DNA from: Pagrus major
Lineage: Eukaryota; Chordata; Actinopteri; Spariformes; Sparidae
NCBI RefSeq assembly: GCF_040436345.1
Contig: NC_133237.1
Coordinates: 21,209,749 to 21,273,748 of the forward strand
DNA length: 64,000 nucleotides
Reading direction: 5' to 3'
Position 1 is the stretch's first letter. The number at the start of each line of letters is the position of its first letter. This document shows, one piece after another, positions 38,328 through 50,030 of the stretch. The notes under the pieces are model-generated. The model ran no database searches. It saw nothing but the letters and a program-made list of their open reading frames with translations, and was not told the DNA's origin. The position numbers and the translations under genes were made by a program.

Positions 38328-41300
38328 ATGTTGAAGAATAATGGAAAGAAGACAGCCATCACTGCAGCCAGCGCAGCCTGTGTCTGCCTGCTGCTGCTGG
38401 TGGTCGCCGTGCAGCAGCAGCAGCAGCATCACCGGGCTCAGCTGGATGAGGAGCCGAGCGCGGAGCAGGACGCAGGGACGCGCGCTCTGCTCCAAGAGGA
38501 GGACGCGCCGGTGAAGAGCGGATTCTCCGCCTACTTCACCAAGCTGACCCGGGGCCGCAGGGAGGTGGAGAGGCCCGCACGCTCCCCCGCGTCCTCCGCA
38601 GACCCGCCTCCAGCCGAGGACATCAGCGCGGATGACATCTTCATCGCCGTGAAGACCACGAAGAAGTTCCATCAGTCCAGGCTGAACCTGCTGCTGGACA
38701 CGTGGATCTCCAGAAACATGCAGCAGGTAAAGGACGAGTGCAAAATTAATTCTTGAAAGCAGTCATGTTTTGTGCACAAGTAACTGTTGATTTGAGGGGA
38801 TGGTGAGGAGGTGATGTGTGTTTCATGGCTGCATTGTTCCTCCTGACACACTGCTGAGTTTCTCCAGCTCTGTCACTTTTTATTCTCCTCTGAGTGATGT
38901 CCCTGAGAACGGAGGGAGCAGTTTCAGCTCTCCCTCTTCTCCCTCCCCTCTCTCCCCACTCTCTATTATCCCTCCTCCTCTTTGGGTGTCCCTGTGAATG
39001 CCCCTGGTGCAATGGATGCTTCACAGCACCAAACTCCAGCGCTGTCCCCCTTCCAGGACTAACAAAGCGTCTTTCTGAAGGGGGAAGAAAAGCTTTCCCA
39101 GCCCCTTGTCTCCCCTCTCTCCATGGGAACGTGGGAGCCGAGTCTGGGTCAAGCTTTGCTGGAGGGATGGGAAAACTGGGGGGCTTCGTTAAGGGGATGC
39201 TTGGGGGGACAAAGGGGTGCATCTATAGGCAAGTTTGTGCCGGGAAGCGAGCTGCACAAAGACATGCTCGGCTGTAGTCAAAGTGATTTTATCCTGCACC
39301 CAGAGGCGTCACATGTGCTTCTTTCTGAAGTCTTTTTAATTTGCCTCGGGCGCTGTCACACACAGGGTTTCTCTCTTTTATCTCGAGCACCACTAAAGTT
39401 TCCTCTCTGGAGGATAATCACAGGCTGTCAGTCCCTGATCAGACAGAATCACCTGCAACATCTGCTCACACTGCACAGGTTGATGTTAAGTTAACCCACC
39501 CAACAGCAGGGCTCACAGGCAGGGAGGCAGCTGGTGGGGTGGCTGCGTGGACAAAAAGGACAGACTGAGCCCACAATGCAAGAGGGAGTTCCTGCAGGAA
39601 GGGTGACAGGTGGTCAGGAGAGGGTAACAAAGGACGGCCTTAATGCCAGCCATATGATGCTCCCAGTTCCCACAATGTACATATGGTGCATCCTCAGTGT
39701 TCAGGTTTGATTCTCACGCTCAGCTGACGAACATCTGCGGAGTTTGGATCGCTTTTAGAGACACAAGGGAGAAAAGTATTGTTTCTGCAAAGACTTTGTT
39801 ATTTCTCACTGCTGTCAGTGAGATCCCTTCTCCTGTATGCAGACGGAGCTGCTGCTATCTGCTGCTGTTTGCATGAGAAGAGGGAGGGAAGATTATCTCA
39901 GTGATAGCTGTGTTGACACAATAGTGCCTGTGGCCTTCTTAATCTTTGAGCCCATTCAGAGAGTAAACAGCATTTATGTGAAAAGATCTCCTTTGTGGCG
40001 AGAACCAAACCGAAAGACTGAAGTCATTTTTTAAAATCAGTACCTCTTCCCCAACAACAAAGCTTCAGAACTGTAAAACAAAAGAACAAAATTGTCCGCA
40101 ATACTTCTCGTTCCACAGCGTTGATCGGCCACAAATTGATCTCTAAATCTGGCAAGTAGCAGCTGCTTCTATCAGAGCGTGAATTCATTTTGCAGCTGGC
40201 ACCTCCATCTTCATGGTGTGCCATGCATTCCTCTCTTAAGAGTATGATAATTAGCCAGCAACCCAACAAAGAGCGCTTTTAGCGTTTAGAAGAAAAACAC
40301 TTGGCCGAGTAGTCGAGTTAATCAGAAGGATTCAGAAGCCTGGGGTCGAAAAAATCTGTGCCTGCTCTTCATCTTTTACTGTCCGCGCTGTGGCCATTCA
40401 GGCACTCTGATGTCCAAATCATTTGTCCTGATAGAAAAATGCTTTGAATTTCTTGGACAGAAGGGGGAAGTGTTTGATGGAGGGAGGGGAGCGATGCCCT
40501 TCCTTCCCGTGGAGCTGGAGACAGCCAGCCAGGCACCACGTTCAGCTCAGACAGGGCCGTGCCAGGCCTTCCTGTGGTCAGGAGTGCAGCCCCCTCCTCC
40601 TCCACCCTGTCGCCTCTTATCTCTGCTTCAAACTCTTTCTTTCTTTTTGGTAGGAATTAGTATTCACCGAAAGAAACTGTTCTTTTAAGTTTCAGTTAAG
40701 AAACAAAGGCGGACTTTCCCGGGAGGTTTCTCTTTAGTTAACTCCTGCAGCTGTATGCAAATGCTGGCAAACATATTTCGAATTTACCCAGTGGAGACTT
40801 TACCCAGCATGAAAACTCGCAGCATTGTTCTATTCAAGAGGCTCTGGTTGGAGGGGAGGAGGGGGGGCAGGATAGAGGGTGAAGTGGGGGTGAATGGCCA
40901 CACATGGTTTTCGATTTACTAATCAGCAGTGAGACCCCCCCTCCTCCTCCTCCTCTCTCCTCCATCCTCCCTCCCTCCCTCCCTCTCCCTCTGTCAGTGC
41001 CCTGGCAGCTCTGGCAGCTGCCTCAGTGATTAGGCTGTCTATTCAACGGGCTTTAAAGCAAACAGCGCCAGCCTCTGATCCCTTCACCAGCGAAAACCAC
41101 CACCCTTCCTTAAACAAATACAAGCATCGAGCTACATCTGCTGGGAGTTTGCTCCACAAATAAAAAGTTCAGGCGCAAAAGAAAGAAAAGCATAAAAAGT
41201 GGCCCAGCAGCAGCACCGTGGTGAACTCCTGTCAGCGAGGGCTGAGGCGCCACGACCTGGCGTGTAGAGACACGTGGCGTAGATAAGGTAGCGTGATGCT

Positions 41301-43647
41301 CGGCAGGTGCTGCCTCACCTGAGGTGAAGAGTAAACAGACCACTGGCGGTTACAAAGCTCAGCGCCGGCGGCCTTTTCATCATCACCATTCAGCAGCTTG
41401 CACCTGCTCAGTCTAATCTCCCCCTGCTCCTTTTGAAAGTGTGTTCCCGTCTCTTTGTTGTTAACTCCTTTTTATGAGTAGCTGCTACATTTAACAAGCG
41501 CCTGCAGGCTCGTGGTTCAATTCTTGAGTCTGTCAGTCATACAGCAGCGAGCACACACACAGAGGATTGTGTTGCTGGTTTGTCAGACCTGTTTGCTGCT
41601 GTTGAAGCCCGGCAGCAGGTCCAGCAGAGCGATGGGGGCTCAGCCGGGGGATGGGGCGCATGAATGGGGTGTGCGTGGGGGCGGACAGTCTGCCTCCTGC
41701 TTTGTTCTATGTCTGGGATGCTTCGGGACGGCTGCATAGTTGCCATGGAGAGAGTGAAACACGGGACAAAAGGGCTTTATTAGAGCCGGGGGTTGTTTAA
41801 CTCAACGTGTTTTCCACTGCATAAAAGACACGTCGATTGATGCTAATCGCACCGGGCTGGATGCGAGGAGGAAGGACTTTGGAAGCACTGTTGAATGTCA
41901 TCGTGTGATCGCGCCACATGATCACCCAAAGTCGTTTTGATTTTATGGATTTAAAGAGCAAGTGCACTTATCTGTGTTGTCTCTTTGTTTGTTCACAGTC
42001 GTACATCTTCACAGACGGAGAAGACGAGGAACTAAGAAAGAAAATTGGTGAGTTTCATGAGGGGGATTTCATGTTGGGAACAGAGAGGTGCTTTGAGAAA
42101 CTGTATCAGACGTCATTAACGATGATAAAAAAAATTGCTTCGAGCTTTTTTCTTCTGTGAGCCTCCACTGATATATCTCTTTTATCGTCGCCACAGGGAG
42201 TCATGCAATCAACACCAACTGCTCTGCAGCTCACAGCCGACAAGCTCTGTCTTGCAAGATGGCGGTGGAATACGACAAGTTCATCGAGTCAGGGAAAAAG
42301 TAAGCATCTCCGACGCTTGATTTTTATTTTTAATGCTGATTTCTTCATCAGTCTGGATCTAATAAGTCCTCTGTGTCTGCTGCGTAGGTGGTTCTGTCAT
42401 GTGGACGATGACAACTACGTGAATGTTCGGACTCTGGTGAAGCTCCTGTCCCAGTACCCTCACACCCAGGACATGTACCTCGGTAAACCCAGCCTGGACC
42501 GGCCCATCGAGGCCACAGAGAGGCTGGGCGACAATAAGATGGTACGCAGAAGATTCTTACTTTTGGTGTCAGATCATATATATTTGTCAGGTTATTCTGT
42601 GTTGACAAACTTATTCTGTGTCCTTATAGAAACCAGTCAACTTCTGGTTCGCTACCGGAGGAGCAGGCTTCTGTGTGAGCCGGGGCCTGGCGCTGAAGAT
42701 GAGCCCGTGGGCCAGGTGAGACACAGATACAGAGACCTCACATTTGTAGCTCAGTCTTGAGGACGGAAATGGCAAAACATGGGAGATGTACTTGTTTGCT
42801 TTTCAAAATAAAAGTGTGTTCAGTCTCAAGAATAATCAGCTCTAACCAGGTGTCTGTTTTTTCGTCCCTCCAGCGGCGGTCACTTCATGAACACGGCAGA
42901 GAAGATCCGCCTGCCCGACGACTGCACCATCGGCTACATCATCGAGTCGGTTCTGGGGGTTCCTCTGACCCGCAGCAACCTGTTTCACTCCCACCTGGAG
43001 AACCTGCAACAGGTGTCAAGATCTGAGATTCACAAGCAGGTGAGAGGCTTAGAAGCTCATCTCTTTCTCCCCAGGATGAAGTCATGAGTCAGGTGTTTTT
43101 TCTGTGATGCTTATATTCTGTCTGTATCTTATCCTCCAGATCACTCTCAGTTATGGGATGTTTGAAAATAAGAGCAACATCATCAATTTGAAAGGGGCTT
43201 TTCCTGTGGAGGAGGATCCATCACGGTGAGAGACTGTTCTGTATTTAAAGGGTAACTCCACCAGTTTTACACGTTGAAGTCCGTTTACTGGCGACAAAAG
43301 TAGCATAAAGCCTTTTGTGTCCTGCTGCCTACATCACCCACAATGCAACTTAGCCAATGAGTGACATCACTGGGGGCAATTTATCAGATTACATGCAGCT
43401 TCCTCTGGAGCCACAAAAGTTTTTATACTACTTTTTTCAAATATGCAGTAGTTCTCCACAACGTGTAAACTTCACTTTAAAATTGGTGGAGTGACCCTTT
43501 AATGAAGTGTCACAGATTTAATCTCAGTTTTAAGACTTTCCAGCAAATCTAACTCCAACTCTCTCATCTCTGTCTTCCAGGTTCAAGTCTGTGCACTGTC
43601 TCCTGTACCCAGACACCCCCTGGTGTCCCCCCCAGGTTGCCTTCTAG
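38328..43647 (+). CDS. lfng: lfng, Lunatic fringe (O-fucosylpeptide 3-beta-N-acetylglucosaminyltransferase), complete
   Basis: LFNG adds GlcNAc to O-fucose on Notch EGF repeats in the Golgi and alters Delta versus Jagged signalling, including in the segmentation clock. Coding exons are 38328-38726, 41999-42047, 42197-42299, 42388-42541, 42630-42715, 42874-43039, 43140-43225 and 43581-43647 (1110 nt, 369 aa), all with GT-AG sites and consistent phase. Residues 9-28 form a type II signal anchor, followed by a QQQQQ tract. RGRR at 75-78 matches the proprotein-convertase site known in Lfng. DDD at 190-192 (in HVDDDNYVN) is the metal-binding DxD motif, and NCS at 157-159 is a glycosylation site. 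It contains [10 protein letters not shown] and [10 protein letters not shown] and ends [27 protein letters not shown] and NLQQV favour Lfng over Mfng or Rfng. An in-frame TTG upstream was rejected as a start. Confidence 0.96.
38727..41998 (+). other. lfng intron 1
   Basis: The largest lfng intron (3.3 kb). It holds a pyrimidine-rich CCT/CCCT tract at about 40935-40996 and several long but unsupported open frames around 38894-39494. No transposon boundaries or RNA genes are recognised. First introns of fringe genes may carry enhancers, which the sequence alone cannot show. Confidence 0.6.
40935..40996. repeat. CCT/CCCT simple repeat in lfng intron 1
   Basis: A near-pure pyrimidine tract of CCT then CCCT units. 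Such mirror-like polypyrimidine runs can form triplex DNA, but no function is implied here. Confidence 0.85.
43245..43502. mobile_element. 258 bp MITE inside lfng intron 7
   Basis: The termini ttaaagggtaactccacca and ttggtggagtgacccttta are inverted copies about 20 bp long, with TTAA at both ends. It is non-coding. It makes up about 73% of the 355 bp intron between exons 7 and 8, and the splice sites on both sides are intact. Confidence 0.85.
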
Positions 43648-44996
43648 GGCGACCGCTCCTTTCTCATCCTCGTCCCCGTCCTGCCTCGGTATCTGAAAGG
43701 CTCGTGGGGACCAGTGTTTGGTATCAGACCGCGCCGCTGCTGTATTTGCAGTTGTTTGCGGTCTTTAATAGTTTTACTGGGCTGCTGTGCGGCCCGCCTC
43801 GGGACTATATTCCTTCCTGTCCTGGAGCCTGGACCTCGTCTCCAGCTCCCGGCAGGAAGTAGCTTTCAGCGTTAAGCTTTGCAGGCAATCAGTTGAGCTT
43901 TGTGATGTATATGTTGCTTGTAAATGTATCTGCAATTCTCATAGAATGTATTGTCATATATTCAAGCCTTTTTGCCAGCTTTACATTAACATTTATTTTG
44001 TTTTTTGCGCTTTTTAAAAGACGGTCTTCGTTTGTAGGCTTTTATCACATATAATTGGCGATTTTTGTTTCACTCCGATGACTCCGGACAAACGCTCTAA
44101 TATGAAGATGTTGTTGTGCTTTTGAGTTAACAGTGTTATTTCTCCCACAAGCTGAGCTGGCAGTAGGCAGATCTCCAAATGCATCCTTAACTGAAGTATA
44201 TCAGGACGAAGCACTTTTTGATATTTTTTAGCAAACTGACCTAATTTACGTCCTTTAATGACATGCTTCAGATTTGTGTCCAAACTAACGGAAAATTAAT
44301 TAATAACCCCTCAAAATCTCAATATCTATTCAAGTTTTATGTATTTAATAAGACTCCTTGCATTTGTCACAATCAGGGAAGAATAATGAGTGGAAGAGAT
44401 TTTGATTTCGGGGTTGCAATCAGCTTTGAAAAGTTTATTTTTGTTTGTTTTATAATTGCACAGCTGAGTTTCAAATGAGCTGGTATTTGCTCCTGGAAAG
44501 ACGCTCACCTCACGAGGCTCGACAGTGGCGAATTAGTGACTTTCGTCTCGGATGTAAGCCAGTTGGCATCTAAATAATAACCACATGTGTAATCTGAGCC
44601 ACAGTCTATAATAGTTTGCACAAAAGACTGATGTGCCTCCTGTTATTATAAAATTCATGTTCTTTATTTACACACAACACTGGCTGGTTACTGTCGAGGC
44701 CTGTGAGGTGAGAACTTAACAAGAGCAACATCAGTGTTTCCACATGGAGGTGTCTGTTCCCTCTGTGTCCTCTCTCACCCATATTGGGTTACGCTGTACA
44801 TCTTGATGACAGTATTGTGTACTGTGTTTAAATTCGTAGTGATTGTATAATGTGTAGAATGTAATTCGTGGTTTACGTACGCTTTTAATGACCTGGACAT
44901 GATTTTTTTTGTACTGCTTTGAACTGTGTTACATGACTGTGGTGTTTATTCTCCAGTATCTGGAGGGTCTGAGCAGTTCATTCCCAATACTGGCTT

Positions 44997-45004
44997 CTCA
45001 GGGA
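44997..45004 (+). promoter_or_regulatory. Candidate miR-125 8mer site in the lfng 3' UTR
   Basis: CTCAGGGA is the full 8mer complement of the miR-125 seed (CCCUGAG with A opposite position 1). It lies about 60 nt before the poly(A) signal, in the transcribed strand. Regulation of Lfng by miR-125a-5p through its 3' UTR has been reported for the avian segmentation clock. Chance occurrence of one 8mer in 1.4 kb is about 2%. Confidence 0.6.
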
Positions 45005-45062
45005 TTATGAGCTGATCCTGGTATTAACTACCATGGGACCCACGGTGGGACCTAAAACTTTG

Positions 45063-45068
45063 AATAAA
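45063..45068 (+). terminator. lfng poly(A) signal
   Basis: Canonical AATAAA in gaataaaagtgc, followed 40 nt later by a T-rich stretch (tattttgtcatgtttttattt). Confidence 0.75.
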
Positions 45069-45244
45069 AGTGCATAACCACTGAGAAACATTACATATTT
45101 TGTCATGTTTTTATTTGCCTGTCTTCTACGCACCTTTCATATTCCACATAGTTACTTTTTTAACCTTATATTCAGTGTTAAGTGACACTGCACAACTAGT
45201 AGTTACTACTAGTTACCTTTTGTACAATAACCCAGCCAGATTTG

Positions 45245-45490
45245 CTAAATGTGAAGCTACAGCCAGCAGCCGGGGCGGCTAATTTAGCTTAGCATGAGGA
45301 CTGTAAAGAGGGGGAAACAGCCAGCCTGGCTCTGTCCAAAGGTGACAAAATCTATAAACAAGCACCTCTAAAGTTCAGTAATTAATACATTATATGTAGT
45401 TTGTTAATATGTTATAAAACGGTAAAGTGTAAAATCGACTTGGTGTTATGTAGCCTAACTGACTGGCTAGGCTAACTTCCTGGAGTTACT
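45245..45490. mobile_element. Teleost dispersed repeat (AGCTTAGCATGAGGACTG type)
   Basis: The run ttagcttagcatgaggactg, then gggggaaacagccagcctgg and ctctgtccaaaggt, is a sequence I recall as extremely common in percomorph genomes. It has no coding capacity, its class is unassigned, and the boundaries are approximate. Confidence 0.6.
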
Positions 45491-45519
45491 AATTATTTAC
45501 CTTCTTAAGATTTTATAAG

Positions 45520-45610
45520 CCGGGAGGTAGAGCAGGCGTCCCATGTACAGAGGCCCCGTCCTCGCTGCAGCGGCCCGGGGTTCGAGTTCAATCTGTGGCC
45601 CTGAGCAGAT
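45520..45610 (+). mobile_element. tRNA-derived SINE head
   Basis: Contains an A-box-like ggtagagcaggcg and a B-box ggttcgagttc 50 nt downstream, the spacing of a tRNA-type Pol III promoter. The segment reads like the tRNA-related head of a fish SINE (gctgcagcggcccggggttc). The tail is not resolved. Confidence 0.6.
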
Positions 45611-48184
45611 AAAATTAACTCCACAGCTGCCTGCTAACATTGAAAATGCTGTTCACATGAACACATCAGTCCAATTATATAATATATGTAATGTCACTCT
45701 GTCAGGAATCCTTGTAAACTTTTACTTGTGATGGATTATTTTTACAATGTGAGAAGAATGCAATACATTTCAAGACTATAAAAGCCTCTTGTAGGATTTT
45801 ACACTCTTCTGTTCTGATGAAAAACACTGAATACTTGTAATTCTTCTAATTGTTATCCTAAATTCCATTAAAAAAAAAAAAAATGTTATTAGTCTGAAAG
45901 CATGCTGGATGAACTCTAGCAGACCCAGAGCTGAAGATCCATCACCAAAGCCTCGCATGGGAGACAAATTACTTGGAGCAAACATCCCCACCACAAACCA
46001 TAATCACAGCTTTGCCTTCCAGAAATGTATAGTGGGAAAAACGGCAAGTCTTTTATGTGTCTAAACCTCATGTTCAAACAGACATCAGTCATCTGTGCGC
46101 CTCTTTCTTCTCCCAGATCACTCACAAAATGTTTCCAATTAATCTGTACAGTAGTTTCAAATCATACATGGTATGAAATAGCACAAGCGGAGCAGTTTGA
46201 TTGGTAGCTTTAACCATTTCTTTAGCCTCAGCCAGACTGCTAACAAGAGGAAGAGACAGATCCCTCCTCTGGCACTGCACCCATGGGAAAAGAGGGCATG
46301 TGGCTTAAGCATAAAACTCTTGTATTATTAAATTGGCAAGCTGTGAAAGTGCAAACAGTAATCGGATCAGCAGCAGTTTGATCTTTTCCTACAACAGAGG
46401 AAGGTTTTTACACAAATAAATCATTAGTGTGTTGGTGTAATCTGCCTCTTTTAAAGCTTAAACTCTCAAAACCGTCTCTTGTATGTAACATTTTTAAAGT
46501 CATAACCAAAGAGACACTATCAAATCATTAAAAGGTAACGAAGCATTGCAATGAGAGGAAATAAAGGAGGCGTATGAGATTTAAATTCGCCTATAAGCAT
46601 TTCCTCCAGCTTATTTATAATCCTCACGCATCAGTGATCCCTTAAACATACCAGTCTGTCACATCTGTGAGCAACTTTGAATGAATTGTAGTTTTTCCTC
46701 TGTTTATCTTTCCTTAATGTTTGCTGTTGCAATTATGTCTGTTCCCATACAGCAGCTGCAGAACAATAAATACAGTGAGACTGAGCTCTAAAGTGTACGC
46801 TATCAGAATTTCAATTTACACCCCGAGGCTGAGGCCAAGATTTTCAGGAGACAGTTTGGACAGAATACAGAGAGGAGGGACAACTTGAGACACTAAGAGG
46901 GAATTCAGATCTGGCACTAACGTCCCTCCTGAGTGATCCGATCACAAGTGGACGGACCATCACACGTCACATCGCTGGGACAAACAGACCTGATGTTTTT
47001 TAAGCAAAGAAAGAAATATCTGCATGCTTAGCATTTGCCGTATTAACAAGACAGCCAAAATAGTTATTTGTTTTTGTAAACAGCATTTAACAAAGTTTAT
47101 AAAGTTCCTCCTGATGCAAGAACTCTCAAAATTGAGTGTTTTTTAAAGGGAGTCTGGAGACTTTCTCACCTGGAAGCAAAGAAGCTGCCTATATGGTTGA
47201 TGTTTACTGTATTTGTGAAATCTGACATGTTTCCCGCCATTTTGTGTAAATGTTGGCAGGTAAAGACACACTTTAGACACAGAGGTGGACTGGCTGCTAC
47301 AGTGATGTCACAACAAACTGAACATTTTTATAAGGAAAGAAACAACTTAATGTATTTCATTTAATGCCGAATTTACAGGAAGGTACAAATGATTTAGAAT
47401 ATTCTGTAGCTGTTTCACAAGGTTTGTTAAGTTCCTCCTCACGCAACAACTCTTAAAATCACAATATCTGTAAGGGAGTCTGGGGATGTTGCCGTTACTT
47501 GTTCAATGATTATATCAGTTTGAACAGTGTGTTCATAAAAACATCTGCTAAAATCTTTGGCAGGTCTTTAAATAGGAAGTCAGGAGGCCTATCGTGATTG
47601 ACTCAGGTGTAACGTCTGTTGCTCAACTCTTACAGTGGAGTGATTTCAGTAACGCTGTTTTGCATATGTATGCTGTGGCAACAGGTGAGAGACTACAAGA
47701 ACACAAACCTCCAACTGCAGACTTCCACCACGTGTCGACCGTCTAACTGTCAGTTGTGAACTATGGTGAAATATGACTGGAGGCTGTTTTGCTGATTATC
47801 TTCCAGTGATAGAAGATCCCATATCCAAAATGTCAATCATGTTCTGTTTACAAAACATAAACGACCTGCTTGATATTTGTGTCTGTCTCAGTTTGAGTCA
47901 TACTGCCTACATATTTTCCCCCCAGGGAGAAACCAAATTAAAAACCACAGAGTGTCCTGTCTGCCATCCACGTACTGACCTGACAGCCTGAGCTGAAAGC
48001 CGTTTTATCATTGTTGTGACTACAGCTCATGCATTTCTGGATGGTAAAGAGGGCTGACCACCCCTGGTAGTTGTCTTATTTGAATCATGGAGGGGTTACT
48101 GAACAGACCTTTCATTTATAGACCCAGAGCCCCAGGAACAGAGCCGCTGTACGTGTCTGTTAACCTTTGCTGTTGGAAAGTGAA

Positions 48185-48905
48185 TCAAACGACCACAAAG
48201 AGACGCAAAAGAGCTACAAACCGACTACAAAGGGACACAAAACGACTTCAGAAAGACACAAAATGACTACAAAGTGACACAAAATGAAAACAAAGAGACA
48301 CGATACAACTGTAAAAAACAACAAAACGACTTCACAGAGACATAAAACGACAGCAAAAAGAGACACAAATCGATGAAATACAAAACAAGACACAAATTGA
48401 CCAAAGAGAAACAAACCAACTGCCAACGGACACAAAGCAACTGCAAAAAGACGTAAAGAGACACAAATCGACTAAGGGATGCAGAATAAGACACAAAATG
48501 ACGACAAGAAGACACAAAGTTTGATGAAAAATGACTAAATATTAATGAAAAGACTAACAAATGGTCGTTGAATTACTAAAAGAGACACAAAATGATCACA
48601 GAGGCACAAAGTGACGACAAGGAGATGCAAAATAAGATGCAATGACAACAAAGTGACACATAACAAATATGAAAAGACTACAAATAGACGCTCACAAAGA
48701 GACAAACGACAACAAAATGCAAAAATATACAATTGACTAGAGAGTGACACAAAACTACATCAAAAAGATACAAAATGACTTCAAAGAGACACAAAGTGAC
48801 ACACAACTTCAACAAAGTTACATAAAACGACAACAAACAGACGAAAAACACAGAGAGACACAAAACAAGTACAAGGAGATGCAAAATAAGTTGAAATACT
48901 CAAAA
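48185..48905. repeat. Degenerate minisatellite, ACACAAAATGACTACAAAGAG type
   Basis: Roughly 30-40 imperfect units of about 20-24 bp built from acacaaaatgac, tacaaagagac and variants. The plus strand is almost all purine plus C, so the minus strand shows open frames rich in Leu, Cys, Phe and Val (for example 48267-48560) that are artefacts of the repeat. Confidence 0.85.
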
Positions 48906-50030
48906 GAGATATCAAATTCCTATAATTTCTACGTAATAAAGTATAAGAACATGTTTAAACTCCGGATCTTTGAGGCCTCACAGGTCTGAACAGTGACATC
49001 ATGTCAGCCCGTCTGAAGGTGACAGGAAACACCGCTGCTTGTAATAAGTCTGTTAACAGTTTGAACCCTGCTGATTGAAACACAAACACGTGGGTGTGCT
49101 TTCTTGCACCTCCCATCAGCGCTCTCAGTGGAATATGTGAAGTTTCACAGCTCTGTAAAGTCGCTCTCTTTGTGTTTGTCCGGCTCAGAAACAAAACAGT
49201 GGCTCTGACTGTCAGTAAAATGAAAACCTCCCTGAGTGGGAGGTGAGGAGCTGGAGTAATCTGGTGAAGTCTGGATGGCTGCCACAGAGGGACATTCCTG
49301 AGAGTGCAGAGGATTACAGAGACGCTGGCCACTCACACATTGTCTTCATGACTGGCCTTTGCTATATCAGTCAGTCTCCAATTAACAGCCTGCATTGTCT
49401 GCAGGATTAGGAGCGGCGGGACAAGTCCCACTGGCCCACAGAGAGATCTCACAGCAACTGGCACAGACATTAATCCTGCTCAACATGTGCTCTACAGGCA
49501 GACGAAGTGGCTGTTTACGATAATCCAGGTATCACATATCCCCGCCAGAGAAGGACTTGAACTTCAGAGTAAGGAGCACTTGAGTGGAGGACTTGAGGAA
49601 TGTGGAGGAGGACCAGCCTGAGTGGCTGAAGCTGACCAGGAGCTTTTTTGTTTTGTTTTTTCTCAGTTGTTCTGCAGAAAATGATTTTCATATTAAAAGT
49701 CAGTTGATCCTGTAAGACTCGGCACAAAAATCTTTGAGTTTTTGGATTAATTTTAAAATTCAAGTGTTTAAATTTTTGGCAGAATGTCAAAATTGTAAAT
49801 TTAGCTTCTTTAAATGTCTTTGTTTTAATCAGAATCATGAGATCAATCTCACATCTAACTCTCTTCTGTTGTATAATGACTAAACTAGATATCATCTGCT
49901 AACACTTCAGTGCCTCGTATTTATTATTTATAAACAGTACAGAAACAGAATGAACTGTCTTTTTGTGAAGATATTTCTGTTATATTGTCATTCATTTCCT
50001 GTTTTGCCTCACATGAGTAATGAAAGTTGT
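48906..50030. other. Gene-free intergenic stretch
   Basis: No gene or defined repeat is recognised. The longest frames (about 125 codons, minus) have no recognisable domain or splice support. Confidence 0.5.

Larger units (their letters stand above)
43648..45085 (+). other. lfng 3' UTR
   Basis: About 1.4 kb from the TAG stop to just past AATAAA at 45063-45068. It has no transposon and includes AT-rich patches and one miR-125 seed match (listed separately). No competing poly(A) signal of equal quality is obvious before it. Confidence 0.75.
45086..48184. other. Intergenic DNA after lfng
   Basis: No gene is supported. It contains the two repeats at 45245-45610 listed separately. Two diverged direct repeats share aagttcctcctgatgcaaga (47102) and aagttcctcctcacgcaaca (47431), each followed by aagggagtctgg. 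Frames are short. Confidence 0.5.

Noticed and set aside
38280-38330. Upstream in-frame extension of lfng ([14 protein letters not shown])
   Set aside because: It would need a TTG start and runs through a poly(T) tract; the ATG at 38328 precedes a normal type II anchor.
38746-39494. Long frames on both strands in lfng intron 1 (up to 158 codons)
   Set aside because: They lie inside an intron with GC-rich composition and mutual antisense overlap; no homology recognised.
48214-48884. Minus-strand frames rich in Leu, Cys, Phe and Val resembling membrane proteins
   Set aside because: They are produced by the degenerate minisatellite at 48185-48905; composition follows the repeat unit.
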